Positions 1 to 8,141 of a stretch of 64,000 nt of DNA are shown piece after piece (positions within the stretch are counted from its first letter, which is position 1; each line of letters opens with the position of its first letter). A program made the position numbers and the translations under genes. The DNA is from Acidobacteriaceae bacterium (GTDB taxonomy: Bacteria; Acidobacteriota; Terriglobia; Terriglobales; Acidobacteriaceae), in NCBI GenBank assembly GCA_027449965.1, contig DAIDKP010000015.1, positions 124,001-188,000 of the forward strand, given 5' to 3'. The notes below the pieces were generated by a model, which saw only the letters and a program-made list of their open reading frames with translations, did no database searches and was not told where the DNA came from.

Positions 1-422
1 GCTACCTTGCCTTTGTGCCCGAAGCTCCCGACGCGCCACAGATGCAGGCAAAACTCAATGCCTGGACACGACAGATGCCGCCCGCACCTGCGCGAACTGT
101 CCCCGCACTGCCCCCCGGCGAGCATCTGGGCATTATTGCAAGCGATACCCCTGGAGTGGTTGCCGCTGCACTTGGACATCCGGATATGAAAAGCGCTCTG
201 ATTACCTTCGTCTATCCTGGCTCCATCGGAGAAAATGCGGGACTTCAGAAGGGCGATCTGGTGTTGAGTTGTGGAGGCAATCCGGTAGGCAGCGCACTGA
301 ATCTGGCCCACTGCATCTCCGCAACTGCTCCCGGGACGACCATTCCTCTTATCGTTCAGCGAGAAACGGCGAATATTCCGATCCAGGTTTCGTTCTCTTC
401 GTCGCACCAAGACGTTATCTGA
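1..422 (+). CDS. PDZ-domain protein, C-terminal part (truncated by window edge)
   Basis: The frame is open from the first bases, so the true start lies outside the window and the GTG at 15 is probably internal. The last ~75 residues form a PDZ fold: a GSIGENAGLQKGD stretch (ligand-binding edge and the 'A-G-L-Q-x-G-D' turn), then VLSCGGNPV and a closing strand pattern around PLIVQR. PDZ domains of this kind sit at the C-terminus of periplasmic HtrA/Deg proteases or of other envelope proteins. No catalytic domain is visible here, so the protein's activity cannot be assigned. The residues before the PDZ are proline-rich and look like a linker. A stop at 420-422 ends the frame, and a convergent minus-strand gene begins 97 bases further on. 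Confidence 0.75.
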   Translation, partial: YLAFVPEAPDAPQMQAKLNAWTRQMPPAPARTVPALPPGEHLGIIASDTPGVVAAALGHPDMKSALITFVYPGSIGENAGLQKGDLVLSCGGNPVGSALNLAHCISATAPGTTIPLIVQRETANIPIQVSFSSSHQDVI

Positions 423-518
423 CGCGAGGGAATTTCGAAGCTGCTAAGACATTTTGCGGTTACATTGCCGGAATTTTTTTAGTATGGATGGTCGATGTCG
501 TTCTTGCGACGACTTCTC

Positions 519-875
519 TCAGCGTTGCAACAGCATCTTTACGCCCAGACCGATCAGCACCAGGGCAAAGATACGGCGCAGCATCACATCCGGAACGTAC
601 TGCGCTCCCCAACCGCCCACCCAGCCGCCAATTGTGAACCCGGCCGCCAGCAGCATACCCACCTTCAGGTCGGCGTTGCCGTCACGATAGTAGGCCCAGA
701 AAGCCAGAATGCCCACTGGCAGCAGCAGCGCCGCCAGCGACGTTCCCTGTGCCTTGCGCTGATCCATGTGGAAGAGCCACACCAGAGCGGGGACCAGAAA
801 TATCCCGCCGCCGATTCCGATAATGCCGGAAATGATGCCTACCGCAAATCCAAGCAGTAAGGTGAGCCAGATCAA
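519..875 (-). CDS. half-size TauE/SafE (TSUP) family permease
   Basis: This is a small inner-membrane protein of 118 residues with about four hydrophobic spans. It carries the TSUP hallmark GIIGIGGGIFLVPAL near the N-terminus. Full-length TauE/SafE proteins are about 250 residues with two such halves; this one encodes a single half and would have to dimerise to form a permease (inference). The family moves sulfite, sulfoacetate or other organic anions, but the substrate cannot be read from sequence. I chose the TTG at 875 because a GGAGG at 881-885 lies 5 bases upstream, and the longer frame up to 953 has no hydrophobic or family-like sequence. It converges with the PDZ gene and diverges from the phoB-like gene. 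Confidence 0.75.
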   Translation of the reverse strand: MIWLTLLLGFAVGIISGIIGIGGGIFLVPALVWLFHMDQRKAQGTSLAALLLPVGILAFWAYYRDGNADLKVGMLLAAGFTIGGWVGGWGAQYVPDVMLRRIFALVLIGLGVKMLLQR

Positions 876-1147
876 GCAAGCCTCCTGTGGGCAATTCGTG
901 TAGCGATTCGTGGGGTAATCCGTGCAGCCCGTTCGTACCAACCCACCTGCCACGCGCCTCTTCCATTGCTTTGGTCTATAGCATACGCGAACCGGTCACC
1001 GTGCCGCCTGTGAATCCACGGCGAACGCAGTGTTACAAATTCATCGTAGATTCGCAATTTTTGATTTGTTCTGGTCTAGGCTGTTACTAGTTGATCGCGG
1101 ATGCCATCCCGGTCAGCGCAGCAAAATTCGAAGGCAGGGAAGTGCAT
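876..1147. other. divergent intergenic region (TauE-like / phoB-like)
   Basis: This 272-bp spacer separates two divergent genes and must hold both promoters. The segment near 1030-1090 is noticeably AT-richer than its surroundings, as expected for a promoter driving the regulator gene. I could not identify a convincing -35/-10 pair. No open frame with family resemblance is present. Confidence 0.4.
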
Positions 1148-1846
1148 TTGAGCCAGATCATCTTTGTGCTTGAAGACGATTCCGATATCTCCCGCTTGAT
1201 GCAGCATCATCTGGAAGCGGCTGGATACACGCCGAAAGTCTTCGCATCGCCGACGTACCTGATTCCAGAGGCAGAGCGGCAAGCCCCGGCCTTGTTTCTG
1301 CTGGACATCATGGTGCCGGGCGGCGATGGGCTGGACGTTTGCCGTCGGCTGCGCAATCACAGCCTGCTGGCTTCGATTCCGATCATCTTTGTGACGGCCC
1401 GCGCGGCGGAGAATGATCGCGTGCTGGGGCTGGAGCTTGGCGCGGACGACTACATTACCAAGCCGTTTTCCACGCGAGAGTTGCTGGCGCGCGTCAAGGC
1501 TGTGCTGCGCCGATTTGAGCGACCGGCCAATGTCACTCTCCTTCGCTTTGACGAGATTGAGATTGACGCCAACGCCATGCAGTTGCGTGTGCATGGGGAA
1601 TTGACGACGACGACGGCGACGGAGTTTCGCCTGCTGGATTATCTGGCACGTCATCCGGGACGCGTCTTCAGCCGGGATCACCTGTTGGACGCGGTGTGGG
1701 GCGATGCTCGCTTCGTCACGCCCCGTTCTGTGGATGTTTATGTCCGGCGAATTCGTGAGAAGATCGAGCTGGATGCGGAGAATCCGCGCTACTTGAAGAC
1801 GGTGCGTGGAGCTGGCTATCGATTTGAGATTGCCAAGAGCGTGTAG
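1148..1846 (+). CDS. phoB: PhoB-like response regulator (OmpR family)
   Basis: This is a DNA-binding response regulator of about 232 residues. The N-terminal receiver domain has the acidic pair in FVLEDDSD, the phospho-acceptor Asp in LLDIMVPGGDG (about residue 53) and the conserved Lys in DDYITKPFS. The C-terminal half is a winged-helix OmpR/PhoB domain ending in VDVYVRRIREKI and VRGAGYRF. TTG 1148 is preferred because AGGGA at 1136-1140 lies 7 bases upstream; GTG 1142 and TTG 1091 are alternatives. It is followed 36 bases later by a PhoR-like kinase and then the pst-phoU genes, which is the classic phosphate-starvation arrangement. It therefore most likely activates pst transcription under phosphate limitation. 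The PhoB assignment rests on this context plus subfamily resemblance. Confidence 0.88.
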   Translation: MSQIIFVLEDDSDISRLMQHHLEAAGYTPKVFASPTYLIPEAERQAPALFLLDIMVPGGDGLDVCRRLRNHSLLASIPIIFVTARAAENDRVLGLELGADDYITKPFSTRELLARVKAVLRRFERPANVTLLRFDEIEIDANAMQLRVHGELTTTTATEFRLLDYLARHPGRVFSRDHLLDAVWGDARFVTPRSVDVYVRRIREKIELDAENPRYLKTVRGAGYRFEIAKSV

Positions 1847-1882
1847 CGTACTCTGTGAGCTTTCAGAAAGAATGAGTTCAGG

Positions 1883-3340
1883 TTGAAACGCAAGGTATTT
1901 TCCAAGCTGCTTGGGCTGTTTGCGCTGCTGCTTGTCTTTCATGCAGTGGTCATCGAAATTCTGTTTCATCGCATCGTCCAAGGCGCGGCCTCGCGTCCAC
2001 GTCATGTGCTGGGACAGGAAGCTGCACTCTCCGGAATTGCCGCGCTGGCGCTGGCGATGCTGCTGGCTGCGTGGTTTTCTCACAGCATCTCGCAGCGGTT
2101 GCGCCGCATGGTAGACTTTGCGCTTCGCATTGCGGAGGGTCACCTGGACGCGCGGCTCGAAGAGCGCGAAGAGGATGAACTATCGGCAATGGCTCGAGCG
2201 TTGAACGTGACGGCAACTCAACTGGAGATGAGCTTTGCCGAGCTGGATAATCGCAGGCGCGAACTGGCGGCGCTGCTCGATTCCATGCAGGAAGCCGTGG
2301 TGGCCATTGGCGCGGATCGGCGCGTGAGCTGGAGCAATGCCGTGATGCAGCGCATGGCCGGCACACAGATTCGCGAAGGAGTCAGCCTGGCCCATGCCAT
2401 TCGCGATCCCGAGGTTTTGCAGTGTGTGGAGGGTGCGCTTCAGCAGCGCGAGGTGCGCACGGGGCGCGCGATTACATTTGTTCCCGGTCGCGTGTTGGAG
2501 ATCAATGCCGCGCCTACGCCGGGTGGTGGCGCCGTCGTCGTGCTGCATGATGTGACGGCGGTGGAGGCGGCGGAAAAGTCGCGGCGCGAGTTTTTTGCCA
2601 ATGTCAGTCATGAGCTGCGAACTCCTCTCACCTCGATCTCTGGCTATGTGGAGACGCTGATGGAAGAGAGTATGCCGAGTCCGCAGACGGCGCGTGAGTT
2701 CCTTGCCATCATCTTGAAGAATGCGCAGCGCATGAATCGGCTGACGGAAGACCTGCTGGAGTTGGCCAGCATCGAAAGCAAGGATTATCGGCTGAATCTG
2801 CGACCGGTCAAAGCAGGCAGCCTGCTCGAAGACGCTGTGGATTCGCTGGCGGGAATGGTGGTGGAAACCGGCGTTCAGCTGGAAACGCGTGTGGCCACCC
2901 ATGCGCACGTGATGGCGGATGAGGACGCGATGACACAGGTCTTTGGCAACCTGATTGAAAATGCCATGAAGTACGGGCGACCTGATGGCCGGATCATTCT
3001 TTCTGCGAAAGAGCAGGACGATGAAATTGAGTTCATGGTGCAGGACTTTGGACCCGGCATCGCTTCGGATCATCTGGAACGAATCTTTGAGCGGTTTTAC
3101 CGCGTGGACAAGGCGCGTTCGCGTGAGTCGGGCGGAACGGGTCTGGGGTTGGCCATTGTGAAGCACATTGTGCAGGCGCATGGCGGGCGCATCTGGGCGG
3201 AGAGCGAGCTTGGTTCCGGGACTACCTTTCACTTCACCATTCCGGTAACAGCCGCTCCTGCATTGTCCGTCGTCAACGCCGAGCCGCGTGAAAGTTCCGA
3301 AAATAATGCCAACGGACTGGAAGAATTCAAACTTCCGTAA
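1883..3340 (+). CDS. phoR: PhoR-like sensor histidine kinase
   Basis: This 485-residue membrane kinase has two N-terminal hydrophobic spans (about 9-28 and 48-66), a HAMP linker (about 67-120), and a PAS-like sensing domain (about 125-225). The HisKA dimerisation domain follows, with phospho-acceptor His243 in [19 protein letters not shown]. The HATPase_c domain shows the N box [10 protein letters not shown], the G1 box DFGPGI and the G2 box [13 protein letters not shown]. There is almost no periplasmic loop, as in PhoR, which senses phosphate through PstSCAB/PhoU rather than directly. The start is a TTG. The gene ends 49 bases before pstS, and its last codons overlap a candidate Pho box. The partner is the regulator directly upstream. 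Confidence 0.9.
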   Translation: MKRKVFSKLLGLFALLLVFHAVVIEILFHRIVQGAASRPRHVLGQEAALSGIAALALAMLLAAWFSHSISQRLRRMVDFALRIAEGHLDARLEEREEDELSAMARALNVTATQLEMSFAELDNRRRELAALLDSMQEAVVAIGADRRVSWSNAVMQRMAGTQIREGVSLAHAIRDPEVLQCVEGALQQREVRTGRAITFVPGRVLEINAAPTPGGGAVVVLHDVTAVEAAEKSRREFFANVSHELRTPLTSISGYVETLMEESMPSPQTAREFLAIILKNAQRMNRLTEDLLELASIESKDYRLNLRPVKAGSLLEDAVDSLAGMVVETGVQLETRVATHAHVMADEDAMTQVFGNLIENAMKYGRPDGRIILSAKEQDDEIEFMVQDFGPGIASDHLERIFERFYRVDKARSRESGGTGLGLAIVKHIVQAHGGRIWAESELGSGTTFHFTIPVTAAPALSVVNAEPRESSENNANGLEEFKLP

Positions 3341-3352
3341 CAATGCTGTTAA
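3335..3352 (+). promoter_or_regulatory. candidate Pho box upstream of pstS
   Basis: Two 7-mers, CCGTAAC and CTGTTAA, lie 11 bases apart start to start, with a 4-base spacer (aatg). This 7-4-7 direct-repeat layout is that of PhoB sites (consensus half-site CTGTCAT). They overlap the stop codon of the kinase gene and sit 37 bases before pstS. The match to consensus is partial (second half-site 5 of 7), so this is a candidate only. Confidence 0.4.
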
Positions 3353-3389
3353 AGAATAGGAATGGCAAAATCTGCCTTGAGGAGCAAGA

Positions 3390-4409
3390 GTGAACAAGCG
3401 TAAGCGATTTTCAATCTATGTGATGACTTTGGTGATGGCGATGGCGGGCGCGCAGTTTGCCATGGCACAGAAGCTTACCGGCGCGGGATCGACCTTTGAC
3501 TATCCGATCTTTGCCAAGTGGTTCAGCGAATACAGCCAGGCGCATCCCGGTGTGGAGATCAACTATCAGTCGATTGGTTCCGGCGGCGGCATCCAGCAGG
3601 TCTCGAACGGCCTGGTCGACTTCGGCGCCAGCGACGGCCCGATGACCGACGCACAGCTTGCGCAGTCCAAAGTCAAGCTGGTGCATATCCCAGTGGTGCT
3701 CGGCGCGGTCGTTCCCGTCTTCAACGTCCCCGGAGTCAACAATCTGCGCTTTTCCGGCGAGACGCTTGCCGATATCTTTCTGGGCAATATCAAAACCTGG
3801 AACGATCCGCGTATTGCGAAGGACAATCCCAGTGTGATGCTGCCGTCGATGGCCATCAACGTGGTGCATCGTGCGGATGGTAGCGGAACAACCTTCATCT
3901 TCGCGGATTATCTGAGCAAGGTGAGCAGCGCGTGGAAGTCCGGCCCGGGCGTGGGTACATCGTTGAACTGGCCCAAGGGGATTGGCGGCAAAGGCAGTGA
4001 AGGGGTGACCGGCCTGATTCGCCAGCTTCCCGGATCCATTGGCTATGTTGAACTGACTTATGCGCTGCAGAATCATATCAGCTTCGGCGCGGTCAAAAAC
4101 GCGGCAGGAAACTGGATCACGGCCTCGATTCCGGGAGTGACCGCGGCGGCGGCGAGTGTGAAGAACATGCCGGCGGACTTCCGCGTCTCCATCACCAACG
4201 CTCCGGGGGCAACCGCCTACCCGATCTCCAGCTTCTCCTGGATGCTGGTGCCGGTGAAGGCGCAGGACGCGGCCAAGGGGCGCGTGCTGCGGGACTTTCT
4301 TAGCTGGATGGTGAAGTCGGGCGAGGCGCAGGTCTCCAGCCTGTATTACGCTCCGCTGCCGGAGAATGTCGGGCAAAAGGTGCTCAAGGTGGTCTATAGC
4401 CTGCAGTAA
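3390..4409 (+). CDS. pstS: PstS, periplasmic phosphate-binding protein
   Basis: This is the substrate-binding component of the high-affinity phosphate ABC importer (339 residues). A Sec signal peptide spans residues 1-26 (basic MNKRKR, hydrophobic core, AMA/Q cleavage). Phosphate-binding loops are visible as GAGSTFDYPIFAKW, SIGSGGGIQQ, FGASDGPM and HRADGSGTTFIF, typical of the PstS family. The start is the GTG at 3390, with GAGGAGC just upstream. It is first in the pst cluster, but a strong terminator hairpin follows it, so pstS can be made in excess over the membrane components, as is common for binding proteins. No lipobox is visible, so the protein is probably soluble in the periplasm. Confidence 0.96.
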   Translation: MNKRKRFSIYVMTLVMAMAGAQFAMAQKLTGAGSTFDYPIFAKWFSEYSQAHPGVEINYQSIGSGGGIQQVSNGLVDFGASDGPMTDAQLAQSKVKLVHIPVVLGAVVPVFNVPGVNNLRFSGETLADIFLGNIKTWNDPRIAKDNPSVMLPSMAINVVHRADGSGTTFIFADYLSKVSSAWKSGPGVGTSLNWPKGIGGKGSEGVTGLIRQLPGSIGYVELTYALQNHISFGAVKNAAGNWITASIPGVTAAAASVKNMPADFRVSITNAPGATAYPISSFSWMLVPVKAQDAAKGRVLRDFLSWMVKSGEAQVSSLYYAPLPENVGQKVLKVVYSLQ

Positions 4410-4437
4410 GCGCAAATCCGGTACGGCAGACGAAGCC

Positions 4438-4471
4438 CAGACACGCCCGGATATCTTTCCGGGCGTGTCTG
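4438..4471 (+). terminator. intrinsic terminator after pstS
   Basis: This is a perfect 13-bp stem (CAGACACGCCCGG with its reverse complement) around an 8-base loop, followed by TTTGTT. It lies 28 bases after the pstS stop. It probably limits read-through into pstC, which has its own candidate Pho box downstream. Confidence 0.85.
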
Positions 4472-4505
4472 TTTGTTGCCGCTTTTCTGCTGATTATGTT
4501 CTTTG

Positions 4506-4534
4506 TTTTGCATTGTTTTAACACTCCTTTCATA
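4506..4534 (+). promoter_or_regulatory. candidate Pho box upstream of pstC
   Basis: Three 7-mers repeat every 11 bases: TTTTGCA (4506), TTTAACA (4517) and TTTCATA (4528), each separated by 4 bases. The layout fits tandem PhoB half-sites, and the second unit contains TTAACA, the PhoP repeat of Bacillus. It sits 28 bases before the pstC start and after the pstS terminator, where a second phosphate-controlled promoter would be expected. Confidence 0.45.
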
Positions 4535-4562
4535 TGGAGCGGGTAGCTTTAAGGGTGTCGTC

Positions 4563-5705
4563 ATGACAGATTTGCGTATGCCCAACCCGGTGGCTGCACC
4601 ATCCCGGTCCCGCGCAGAGGAACGGAACGATTCGTCCGCCACCGATGCGCCTGTCGGGAGTGTCTCTGGCGAAGTCTCGGCGGTTCGGGGCTATCTGCTT
4701 TCTCGCGGAAACTCGGCAGGCTCGGATCGTTTTTTTGCAGGCGCAATGTTGTTATGTGCGCTGGCGATTTTTGCTCTGGTCGCGCTGATTGCCGTTGAGC
4801 TGATGACGCAATCCAGGCTGAGCTGGCATGCTTTTGGATTCTCCTTTTTCTACAAGTTCAACGTCGATCCGATCACGCATCTGCCTCTCTTCTGGGATCC
4901 GGTGAACGGGGTCTTCTATGCGTTGCCTTTTATCTATGGAACGCTGGTCACCTCGCTGGTCGCGCTTTGTATCGCGGTGCCGCTGGCCATTGGTCTGGCG
5001 GTTTTTCTCACGGAGATGTGTCCGCTCTGGATGCGCGCTCCGCTCTCGTTTTTTACCGAGTTGCTGGCCGCAATTCCCAGCGTGGTCTACGGATTGTGGG
5101 CGATTTTTATCCTCGTTCCATTGCTCCGCGAGCACATCAATCCTGTGCTGATGGCGATCTTCACAGAACCAGGCCTGACACACCTGCTGGGCTGGACGGG
5201 CTTGTTCGGTGACAACGGCCTCTTCGGTGGTGTCAATCTCGGTCTGGGTCTGCTGTGCGGCGGCGTAATCCTGGCTATTATGATTCTTCCCATCATTGCC
5301 TCGCTCACGCGCGAGGTCATGCGTTCGGTGCCCAACAGCCAGCGCGAGGCCGCACTGGCGCTGGGCGCAACCCGGTGGGAGATGATTCGCATGGCGGTGC
5401 TGCGCAATGCGCGGATTGGCATCGTCGGTTCGGTGATTCTTGGCCTGGGACGCGCGCTGGGCGAGACGATGGCCGTGGCGATGGTTATTGGCAACTCACC
5501 GGAGATTCATCTTTCTCTGTTATCGATGGGGCATTCGATGGCCTCAGTGATTGCCAACGAGTTCAGCGAAGCTACCAGCGATATGCATCGCAGCGCGCTG
5601 ATTGAGGTGGGCCTGGCGCTGTTTCTGGTGACGATTGTGGTCAATGCATTTGCGCGCATTCTGGTGTGGGCGGTGACGCGTGGCGCCCCGGCGCGGGTAC
5701 AGTAA
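4563..5705 (+). CDS. pstC: PstC, phosphate ABC transporter permease
   Basis: This is one of the two inner-membrane permeases of the PstSCAB importer (380 residues). A hydrophilic N-terminal stretch of about 55 residues precedes about six to seven spans. The permease EAA-type loop that docks the ATPase is visible as SQREAALALGATRWEMIRMA, and the family motif LGRALGETMAVAMVIGN follows. ATG 4563 is chosen because AGGG lies 8 bases upstream; an ATG 20 codons earlier overlaps the Pho-box region and adds no family sequence. pstA starts a few bases downstream. The N-terminal extension is longer than in E. coli PstC. Confidence 0.94.
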   Translation: MTDLRMPNPVAAPSRSRAEERNDSSATDAPVGSVSGEVSAVRGYLLSRGNSAGSDRFFAGAMLLCALAIFALVALIAVELMTQSRLSWHAFGFSFFYKFNVDPITHLPLFWDPVNGVFYALPFIYGTLVTSLVALCIAVPLAIGLAVFLTEMCPLWMRAPLSFFTELLAAIPSVVYGLWAIFILVPLLREHINPVLMAIFTEPGLTHLLGWTGLFGDNGLFGGVNLGLGLLCGGVILAIMILPIIASLTREVMRSVPNSQREAALALGATRWEMIRMAVLRNARIGIVGSVILGLGRALGETMAVAMVIGNSPEIHLSLLSMGHSMASVIANEFSEATSDMHRSALIEVGLALFLVTIVVNAFARILVWAVTRGAPARVQ

Positions 5706-5720
5706 ACGAGGGGAATGGGG

Positions 5721-6593
5721 ATGAACCGAAATCGAGGTCGCAATCTGCGCTCGCTGTGGCGCTCCGGCGTGGACCATCTGGCCACCGGGCTGGCGATTCT
5801 GGCCACGATCCTGGTGGTGGCTCCGCTGATTGCGATCTTTTTCTATCTGGTCTACAAAGGCGCAAGCTCACTGAACTGGGCGTTTTTCAATCAGATTCCC
5901 AAGCCCGAGGGCGAAGTCGGCGGCGGCATGGCCAATGCCATCGTCGGCTCGGCTGTGGTGCTTCTTGTGGCCAGTCTCTTTGGCATCCCGATTGGAATTG
6001 GCGGCGGCATTTATTTGGCCGAGTTTGGGCGTGGTACGAAGCTGGCCAATGCGGTGCGATTTACCGCCGATGTTCTGAACGGCGTTCCGTCGATTGTCAT
6101 GGGCATCGCGGCGTTTTCGCTGATTGTTGTTCCCATGCATCACTACTCAGCGCTTGCGGGCGGGGTCGCGCTGGGAATTATGATGATTCCCACCGTGACG
6201 CGGACCACCGAGGAGATGCTGCTGATGGTGCCGCACTCGGTGCGCGAAGCCGCGCTGGGGCTGGGCGTGCCCAATTGGCGATCCGTGCTCTCCATCACGC
6301 TGAAGACGGCTTCGCCGGGCGTCATCACTGGCTGCATGTTGGCCTTTGCCCGCGTGGCTGGAGAAACGGCGCCGCTGCTTTTTACTGCGCTCGGCAATCA
6401 GTTCTGGAGCGTTTCACTGAATCACGAGATCTCCGCACTTCCCCTGCAGATTTACAACTATGCCATCTCTCCGTATGACGATCAGCATCGCCAGGCCTGG
6501 GCTGGCTCGCTGGTGCTGATTGCGCTGATTGTGATTGCCGTTTCGCTGGTGCGGTTTGTGACCAGCCGTGGAACTTTGAAGGGAGCAAGCTAG
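5721..6593 (+). CDS. pstA: PstA, phosphate ABC transporter permease
   Basis: This is the second inner-membrane permease of the importer (290 residues). About six spans are visible, with the docking loop [20 protein letters not shown] and the conserved [20 protein letters not shown] 5721 is preferred over ATG 5715 because GAGGGG (5708-5713) lies 7 bases before it but only 1 base before the other. Its stop overlaps the pstB start by one base (TAGTG), so the two are translationally coupled and should be made in equal amounts. Confidence 0.94.
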   Translation: MNRNRGRNLRSLWRSGVDHLATGLAILATILVVAPLIAIFFYLVYKGASSLNWAFFNQIPKPEGEVGGGMANAIVGSAVVLLVASLFGIPIGIGGGIYLAEFGRGTKLANAVRFTADVLNGVPSIVMGIAAFSLIVVPMHHYSALAGGVALGIMMIPTVTRTTEEMLLMVPHSVREAALGLGVPNWRSVLSITLKTASPGVITGCMLAFARVAGETAPLLFTALGNQFWSVSLNHEISALPLQIYNYAISPYDDQHRQAWAGSLVLIALIVIAVSLVRFVTSRGTLKGAS

Positions 6594-7351
6594 TGGGTGT
6601 CGGGATCGAAGTGAAAGCCCTGAATGCCTGGTATGGCTCGAACCACACGCTTCAGGATATTGAGCTGACTATTCCGGCGAATCATGCGACGGCATTGATT
6701 GGCCCATCCGGCTGCGGCAAAAGCACTTTTGTGCGCTGTCTGAATCGGATGCATGAGACCAACCCGGTTGCACGCGTGACGGGAACGGTACGCATCGGCG
6801 ATCTGGACATCTATCACGATATCTCGCCGGTGGAGATTCGGCGGCGCGTGGGCATGGTCTTTCAGCGACCCAATCCGTTTCCGACGATGTCGATCTATGA
6901 CAATGTGTGCAGCGGATTGAAGCTGAATGGATTTCGCAACCGTCGCGAACTGGATGAGATCGTGGAACGCTCGCTGCGCAATGCGGCGTTGTGGGATGAG
7001 GTGAAGGACGATCTGAAGAAGAAATCCGGAGCCAGTCTCTCTGGCGGTCAGCAGCAGCGCATGTGCATTGCGCGCGCGCTGGCGGTCGATCCGGAGGTGC
7101 TGCTGATGGACGAGCCGGCCTCCGCGCTTGATCCCGTATCCACCTCCAAAATCGAAGACCTGATCTTTCAGCTCAAAAGCCAATACACCATTGTGATCGT
7201 GACGCACAACATGCAGCAGGCGGCGCGCGTGGCGGAGAAGACGGGATTTTTTCTGAACGGGCGGATGGTTGAGTTCGATTCGACCCATAAAATCTTCACC
7301 AATCCAAGCGACAAGCGCACAGAAGACTACATTACCGGACGCTTCGGCTGA
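6593..7351 (+). CDS. pstB: PstB, phosphate ABC transporter ATPase
   Basis: This 252-residue cytoplasmic ATPase energises phosphate import. It has Walker [10 protein letters not shown] (residues 37-45), a Q-loop in [17 protein letters not shown], the ABC signature LSGGQQQR, Walker [14 protein letters not shown] and the switch His in VTHNMQQA. The NPFP motif after the Q-loop is characteristic of PstB. GTG 6593 overlaps the last base of the pstA stop. phoU follows 19 bases later, completing the standard pstSCAB-phoU order. Confidence 0.97.
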   Translation: MGVGIEVKALNAWYGSNHTLQDIELTIPANHATALIGPSGCGKSTFVRCLNRMHETNPVARVTGTVRIGDLDIYHDISPVEIRRRVGMVFQRPNPFPTMSIYDNVCSGLKLNGFRNRRELDEIVERSLRNAALWDEVKDDLKKKSGASLSGGQQQRMCIARALAVDPEVLLMDEPASALDPVSTSKIEDLIFQLKSQYTIVIVTHNMQQAARVAEKTGFFLNGRMVEFDSTHKIFTNPSDKRTEDYITGRFG

Positions 7352-7370
7352 GAAGCAGGGAAGGACAGGG

Positions 7371-8039
7371 ATGACTCGCATCCGGTTTCAACAAAGTCTG
7401 GACGACCTGAAAGGAAAGCTGCTGGTGATGGCCGGCATGGCCGAGCAGCAGATTCAGCGTGCGGTGGAAGCGTATCGCGTTCGCGACCTTTCGATCTGCG
7501 CGCTGGTGGATCACAGCGAACTGGCGATCAATCGCATGGAACGGGATATCGATCAGGCGGCGCTGGACCTGCTGGCGATGGAGCAGCCGATGGCCATCGA
7601 CCTGCGATTCATTCTCGCGGTCATCAAGATCAACTCCGATGTGGAGCGTGTGGGAGACGCTGCGAAGAGCATCAGCGATCGTGTGCGTAGCATGGACACT
7701 ATGGCGGCGTCGGATTTACCCGTCGATATTCCGCGCATGGCCTCGCTGGCCTCAAACATGGTGCGCCGATCCTTGCAGGCTTTCATTGAGGCGGATGCGG
7801 ATCTGGCGCAAACGGTGTTGAGCATGGATGATGCCGTGGATGGCATGAATCGTGCTGCACATACCGCCTTGGCCAGTCTGATGGCTGCGGAGAGCCATCG
7901 TGCGCCCGAGGCCCTGACAGCGCTGATGGTCTGCCGCAGTCTGGAGCGTGTTGCTGACCACGCCACCAATATCGCTGAAGATGTGATCTTCTGGGTCAAG
8001 GGCGCGGATGTACGCCACCAGGGCAATCTGGAAGCATAG
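7371..8039 (+). CDS. phoU: PhoU, phosphate signalling regulator
   Basis: This is a cytoplasmic helical protein of 222 residues made of two tandem PhoU domains, each with the metal-binding acidic pattern (for example ERVGDAAKSI in the first and ERVADHATNIAEDV in the second). PhoU links the transport state of PstSCAB to PhoR and represses the Pho response when phosphate is plentiful. ATG 7371 has AAGGA about 5 bases upstream; the frame could be read from further up but would overlap pstB. It is the last gene of the cluster and is followed by a strong hairpin terminator. Confidence 0.95.
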   Translation: MTRIRFQQSLDDLKGKLLVMAGMAEQQIQRAVEAYRVRDLSICALVDHSELAINRMERDIDQAALDLLAMEQPMAIDLRFILAVIKINSDVERVGDAAKSISDRVRSMDTMAASDLPVDIPRMASLASNMVRRSLQAFIEADADLAQTVLSMDDAVDGMNRAAHTALASLMAAESHRAPEALTALMVCRSLERVADHATNIAEDVIFWVKGADVRHQGNLEA

Positions 8040-8073
8040 CGATCCTTCTCAACGCTGTTGATTCCAAATACAG

Positions 8074-8109
8074 GCAAAAGGGGCAGACTTTTCAGTCTGC
8101 CCCTTTTGC
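8074..8109 (+). terminator. terminator shared by phoU and the S53 protease gene
   Basis: A perfect 16-bp stem (GCAAAAGGGGCAGACT with its reverse complement) encloses a 4-base loop. The AAAA/TTTT at the stem base means the hairpin ends in a T-run on either strand. It lies between convergent genes ending at 8039 and 8142, so it can act bidirectionally. Confidence 0.85.
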
Positions 8110-8141
8110 GTATCTTGCAACAATCACGGTTATGGGTTCTT

